Source: Thermoleophilia bacterium
Lineage (GTDB): Bacteria; Actinomycetota; Thermoleophilia; Gaiellales; Gaiellaceae
Direction of reading: 5' to 3'
DNA: 8,776 nt
Assembly (NCBI GenBank): GCA_013362295.1
Contig: JABFWJ010000065.1
Location: forward strand, 1 to 8,776
Shown here: in pieces, positions 6,540 through 8,776 of the stretch
How positions within the stretch are numbered: position 1 is the first letter of the stretch
Layout of the letters: each line of letters opens with the position of its first letter
Translations under genes and position numbers: made by a program
Notes under the pieces: model-generated
What the model was told of the DNA's origin: nothing
Database searches by the model: none
The model's input: the letters and a program-made list of their open reading frames with translations, nothing else

Positions 6540-6565
6540 TTTCCGGGAGATTTCGAGGTGAAGAT

Positions 6566-6579
6566 CCCCCAAATGGGGG
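6566..6579. promoter_or_regulatory. Palindrome CCCCC-AAAT-GGGGG, candidate operator
   Basis: A near-perfect 14-base inverted repeat (6-base arms CCCCCA/TGGGGG around AA) lies 35 bases before the CAP gene start, in the only clearly AT-leaning intergenic stretch of the window. It is not followed by a T-run, so it is unlikely to be an intrinsic terminator for the EamA gene. The symmetry and position suggest a binding site for a dimeric regulator controlling the CAP gene. The regulator is unknown. Confidence 0.45.
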
Positions 6580-6580
6580 T

Positions 6581-6599
6581 GGTTTACAACCGATAAACC
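6581..6599. promoter_or_regulatory. Second inverted repeat GGTTTA-N7-TAAACC upstream of the CAP gene
   Basis: Perfect 6-base arms (6581-6586 and 6594-6599) separated by 7 bases, directly after the GC palindrome and ending 15 bases before the ATG at 6615. The right arm overlaps 'GATAAACC', a plausible -10 region, so a protein bound here could gate the promoter. It could also form a small RNA hairpin in a 5' leader. No Shine-Dalgarno separates it from the ATG. Confidence 0.4.
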
Positions 6600-6614
6600 T
6601 GCGACCCTGCCGCG

Positions 6615-7085
6615 ATGCCGAAGACGCCGCTCGCGGCCCTCGCCGTCGCACTCGTGCTGATCGTGGTCGCCGCCCCCGCGCTCGCGGCGAGCGGCACCAC
6701 CCGCTCCGAGACCTCCCTGCTCCGCGAGATGAACCGCGTGCGGGTCGCGCATGGACTCGCGACGCTCAGGTTCGACGGCCGCCTGCAGCGCGCTGCGCGC
6801 TGGCACAGCCGCGAGATGATCGGGTCGAACGTCTTCCAGCACGGCGCCTTCGGGACGCGCATGCAGCACTTCAAGGTGACCGGCCGGCTCGCAGGCGAGA
6901 ACCTCGCCTGGGGCACCGGCAGCCGCGCGACGGCGCGCGGCATCGTCCGCGCCTGGCTGGCGAGCCCGGAGCATCGGGCGAACCTCCTACGGCCGTCCTT
7001 CACGCGCGTCGGCGTCGGCGATCTCGTGGGCTCCTTCCAGGGCTACTCCGGAGCGCACGTCGTCACCGCCGACTTCGCGGGCTGA
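6615..7085 (+). CDS. Secreted CAP (SCP/PR-1-like) domain protein, 156 aa
   Basis: An extracellular CAP-superfamily protein. The N-terminus is a Sec signal peptide: Lys3, hydrophobic core from about 7 to 20, and 'APALAA' with likely cleavage near residue 24-25. The mature protein is one CAP domain (about 31-156). Visible hallmarks are 'LLREMNRVRVAHGL' (35-48) for the first helix, 'AARWHSREM' (60-68, His64), 'FQHGAF' (74-79, His76), 'GENLAWG' (94-100, Glu95) and 'AWLASPEHRANLL' (113-125, His120). These His and Glu residues match the family's conserved cavity. Bacterial members are linked to cell-wall or spore-coat biology and sterol or lipid binding, but no function can be assigned here. The ATG at 6615 is supported by the signal peptide starting at once. 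Two inverted repeats upstream suggest specific regulation, and a strong hairpin follows the stop. Confidence 0.9.
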   Translation: MPKTPLAALAVALVLIVVAAPALAASGTTRSETSLLREMNRVRVAHGLATLRFDGRLQRAARWHSREMIGSNVFQHGAFGTRMQHFKVTGRLAGENLAWGTGSRATARGIVRAWLASPEHRANLLRPSFTRVGVGDLVGSFQGYSGAHVVTADFAG

Positions 7086-7105
7086 GTCTCGTCGGGAAGC
7101 GGATC

Positions 7106-7127
7106 GGGCCCGGCCGGGGGCGGGCCC
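7106..7127. terminator. GC-rich hairpin between convergent genes, probable bidirectional terminator
   Basis: GGGCCCG (7106-7112) and CGGGCCC (7121-7127) form a perfect 7-bp stem around an 8-base loop, between the stop of the CAP gene (7085) and the stop of the response regulator gene (7127-7129). There is no U-tract on the plus side beyond 'CTATTC', as is common for actinobacterial terminators. The position between convergent genes supports termination from both sides. Confidence 0.6.
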
Positions 7128-7567
7128 TATTCGCGTTCGAGCAAGGCCCGCAACTCGCTCAGCTTCTCGCGGCGGACGTCGTCCCGCTCGCCCCGCTCGA
7201 CGCGTGCGAGCAGGTTGCGCACGAGCGGCGCGAGCTCGACCGGGTTGAACGGCTTCGTCACGTAGTCGACGCCGCCGAGGTCGATTCCACGGGCGCGGTC
7301 TCTCAGCTCGGCGCGCGCGGTCAGGAACACGATCGGGATCGACGCAGTGCGATCGTCGACGAGCAGCTCCTCTGCGACCCGCCAGCCGTCGAGGCCGGGC
7401 ATCATCACGTCGAGGAGGACGACGTCGGGCGCCCGCTCGCGCGCGGCCTCCAGGCCGCTCGGGCCGTCCGCCGCTTCGAGCACCTCCATGCCCTCGGCCT
7501 CGAGGTTCACCCGGCAGAGGAGCCTGATCGGGGCCTCGTCGTCGATCACCAGTACGCGTGTGGCCAC
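7127..7567 (-). CDS. Stand-alone response regulator receiver protein, 146 aa
   Basis: A single CheY-like receiver domain (about 3-122). Acidic pocket Asp9, Asp10 and Glu11 lie in 'VLVIDDEAP'; the phospho-acceptor is Asp53 in 'LLDVMMPGLDG'; the switch Thr83 is in 'VFLTARAE'; Lys105 is in 'VTKPFNP'. All catalytic residues are present, so it should accept phosphate. There is no DNA-binding or enzymatic output domain; a 24-residue charged helical tail (about 123-146) follows. It would act by protein contact or as a phosphate sink. Start GTG 7567, with the best Shine-Dalgarno in the window (AGAGAGGA at 7578-7585). It lies 28 bases downstream of the sensor kinase gene on the same strand, so the two very probably form an operon; the partner kinase lacks its phospho-His. 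The stop overlaps a terminator-like hairpin. Confidence 0.92.
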   Translation of the reverse strand: MATRVLVIDDEAPIRLLCRVNLEAEGMEVLEAADGPSGLEAARERAPDVVLLDVMMPGLDGWRVAEELLVDDRTASIPIVFLTARAELRDRARGIDLGGVDYVTKPFNPVELAPLVRNLLARVERGERDDVRREKLSELRALLERE

Positions 7568-7577
7568 GTGCGTTTAT

Positions 7578-7585
7578 TCCTCTCT
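7578..7585 (-). promoter_or_regulatory. Shine-Dalgarno for the response regulator gene
   Basis: AGAGAGGA on the minus strand, 10 bases before the GTG at 7567, inside the 28-base gap after the kinase stop. It fixes the start codon and implies that the regulator is translated independently from a shared mRNA, unlike most other genes here, which lack a recognisable ribosome site. Confidence 0.6.
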
Positions 7586-7595
7586 GCTCGACATT

Positions 7596-8776
7596 TCACC
7601 CATCGCGCTGCATTTCAGCCTCACGGCCGGCGAGGGGCAACTCGAACGCGAACCGTGATCCACGTCCTTCCTCGGAATCGACCCACATCCTGCCGCCCAT
7701 CTCGCGCACGAGCCCCTGCGCGATGAACAGGCCCAGGCCGGTGCCCTGACCGCCGCCGGCCTTGTAGAACTTGGAGAAGATCCGCTCGCGCTCCGACTGC
7801 GGAATGCCGACGCCCTCGTCGGCGACGGACAACTCGACGACGTTGTCGGTGCGGCGCGCGGACACCGTGACGGTCCCGCCCCCGGGCGAGTACTTCACCG
7901 CGTTCGAGACGAGCTGATCGAGCACCTGGCGAAGTTTGTCTGGATCGGCCTGGACGGCGACGCCTTCAACGTCCAGCTCGGCCACGAACCGGTGGCCGTT
8001 GCCGCTCGGATGTGCGCTGCTCACGACCTCGCTGACGACCCAGGCGACGTCGGTCGGCTCGAGGCTGACCGTCAGGTTGCCGGTGTCGAGCCGCGCCACG
8101 TTGAGCAGTGCATCGACGATTGCGGTCAGGCGCTCCGACTCCCGTGCGATGAACTCGAGAAACGTGCGGCGCTCGACGTCGCCGAACGCGACATCCTCGC
8201 GCAGCAGGGTCTGCGAGAAGCCGTAGATCGAGGTGAGCGGCGTGCGCAGCTCGACGGAGACGGTCGAGACGAAGTCCGACTTCATCTGCTCGACGACGTG
8301 CTCGGCGGAGATGTCGCGGAACGCAAAGATGCGGCCGGCGACCGCGCCCGTCGGGTCGCGCATCACCGCCTCGGACAGCGACAGCCAGACATCCTGGTCG
8401 CCCTTCGGGATCGCGATCAGCCGGTTCGTGCCGCCGGTCTCCGACTCGAGATCGCGCTGGAGCACCTGCGCCGGTGTCCGCCCGATCGCCTCCGCCGCCG
8501 GGACGCCGGTGATCTCCTCGGCGGCACGGTTCCACAAGACGACGTCGCCCTCGCGGTCGACCGCGACGATCCCGTCCGCGATGTTCGCGAGGATCGCGAC
8601 GCTCTGCTCACGCTCGACGGCGACGCGCTGGTAGAGCTCGGCATTCGAGAGCGCGACGGACGCATTCGAAGCGAGCGCGGCGAGCGCCTGTACCTCTTCC
8701 TCCCGCCACGCACGCGGCTCGGCGGCGTAGACGGAGAGCACGCCGTGCAGCGCGCCCTCGCGGCCGCCGAGCGGCA
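7596..8776 (-). CDS. Sensor histidine kinase (GAF-PAS-HisKA-HATPase) lacking the phospho-accepting His; 5' end outside window
   Basis: The frame is open to the window edge; 392 residues are visible, numbered from the first full codon. Order: the end of a GAF domain (1-48, 'GVLSVYAAEPRAW'), a PAS domain (about 55-160, 'ANIADGIVAVDREGDVVLWNRA'), HisKA (about 164-235) and HATPase_c (about 270-385). ATP-binding boxes are intact: N-box 'QLVSNAVKYS' (Asn291), G1 'DEGVGIP' (319-325), F-box 'IFSKFYK', and G2 'GQGTGLGL' (342-349). The H-box reads 'FVSTVSVELRTPLTSIYG': Val174 (codon GTC, 8253-8255) stands where the family has the phosphorylated His. The neighbouring Glu175 and Thr178, the ExxT phosphatase motif of HisKA proteins, are kept. 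There is no membrane segment in the visible part. The stand-alone receiver lies 28 bases downstream. This is either a pseudo-kinase, a phosphatase or a hetero-dimer partner. Confidence 0.92.
   Translation of the reverse strand, partial: PLGGREGALHGVLSVYAAEPRAWREEEVQALAALASNASVALSNAELYQRVAVEREQSVAILANIADGIVAVDREGDVVLWNRAAEEITGVPAAEAIGRTPAQVLQRDLESETGGTNRLIAIPKGDQDVWLSLSEAVMRDPTGAVAGRIFAFRDISAEHVVEQMKSDFVSTVSVELRTPLTSIYGFSQTLLREDVAFGDVERRTFLEFIARESERLTAIVDALLNVARLDTGNLTVSLEPTDVAWVVSEVVSSAHPSGNGHRFVAELDVEGVAVQADPDKLRQVLDQLVSNAVKYSPGGGTVTVSARRTDNVVELSVADEGVGIPQSERERIFSKFYKAGGGQGTGLGLFIAQGLVREMGGRMWVDSEEGRGSRFAFELPLAGREAEMQRDG

Noticed and set aside
6566..6579. CCCCC-AAAT-GGGGG as the intrinsic terminator of the EamA gene.
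   Set aside because: No T-run follows, the stem is short, and it lies closer to the CAP gene start; an operator is the better reading.
6540..6614. Riboswitch (for example c-di-AMP type, often found before wall-associated secreted proteins) upstream of the CAP gene.
   Set aside because: The whole gap is 75 bases, too short for that fold, and no conserved riboswitch core was seen.
5571..6974. Minus-strand 467-codon open frame opposite the EamA and CAP genes.
   Set aside because: Charged low-complexity antisense frame spanning two well-recognised plus-strand genes and their regulatory gap.
8253..8255. The His-to-Val change as a sequencing error or frameshift artefact.
   Set aside because: The frame is continuous and conserved on both sides, and GTC differs from both His codons by at least two bases; error cannot be excluded but is unlikely.

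Overview
The window is about 8.8 kb of GC-rich, gene-dense bacterial chromosome. Most start codons are GTG or TTG, few genes have a Shine-Dalgarno sequence, intergenic gaps are all under 100 bases, and two convergent gene pairs overlap at their stop codons. The gene style (caa3-type CtaG, PAS-HisKA kinase with an 'LTSIYGF' H-box context, M29 peptidase, leaderless-looking starts) suggests a high-GC actinobacterium, perhaps Thermoleophilia (Gaiellales or Solirubrobacterales). That placement is inferred from protein style, with no marker gene to anchor it. No insertion sequence, phage gene, CRISPR array or origin was seen.

Layout, left to right: (1) the 5' part of an AI-2E family permease on the minus strand, cut by the window edge, divergent from a 98-residue hypothetical protein on the plus strand. 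(2) That protein converges on a minus-strand APH/choline-kinase-like phosphotransferase. Upstream of the phosphotransferase lie a 25-codon remnant resembling the N-terminus of a GNAT acetyltransferase, then tRNA-Gly(UCC). (3) A plus-strand ctaG-like cytochrome oxidase assembly gene begins almost inside the tRNA-Gly locus and converges on a small minus-strand lipoprotein gene. (4) The lipoprotein is divergent from a plus-strand M29 aminopeptidase, which converges on tRNA-Pro(UGG). The tRNA-Pro begins one base after the stop codon of a minus-strand patatin-like lipase. (5) The patatin gene is divergent, across 20 bases, from a plus-strand EamA transporter, followed by a secreted CAP-domain protein with two inverted repeats in front of it. 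(6) A strong hairpin separates the CAP gene from a minus-strand two-component pair: a GAF-PAS-HisKA-HATPase sensor (5' end outside the window) followed by a stand-alone receiver.

The most notable observation is in the sensor kinase. The H-box reads TVSVELRTP: the phospho-accepting histidine is replaced by valine (GTC codon, positions 8253-8255), while the ATP-binding boxes and the adjacent ExxT motif linked to phosphatase activity are intact. Its downstream receiver keeps its phospho-acceptor Asp. This points to a non-canonical (pseudo-kinase, phosphatase-biased or hetero-dimeric) signalling unit.

The other main points of interest are the GNAT-like fragment between tRNA-Gly and the phosphotransferase, both tRNAs embedded tightly against protein genes, a possible bidirectional promoter with interlocked -10 hexamers between the patatin and EamA genes, and a missing conserved Tyr in the M29 peptidase. 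Apart from the kinase-receiver pair, the genes look like unrelated housekeeping and accessory functions; no single pathway unites them.
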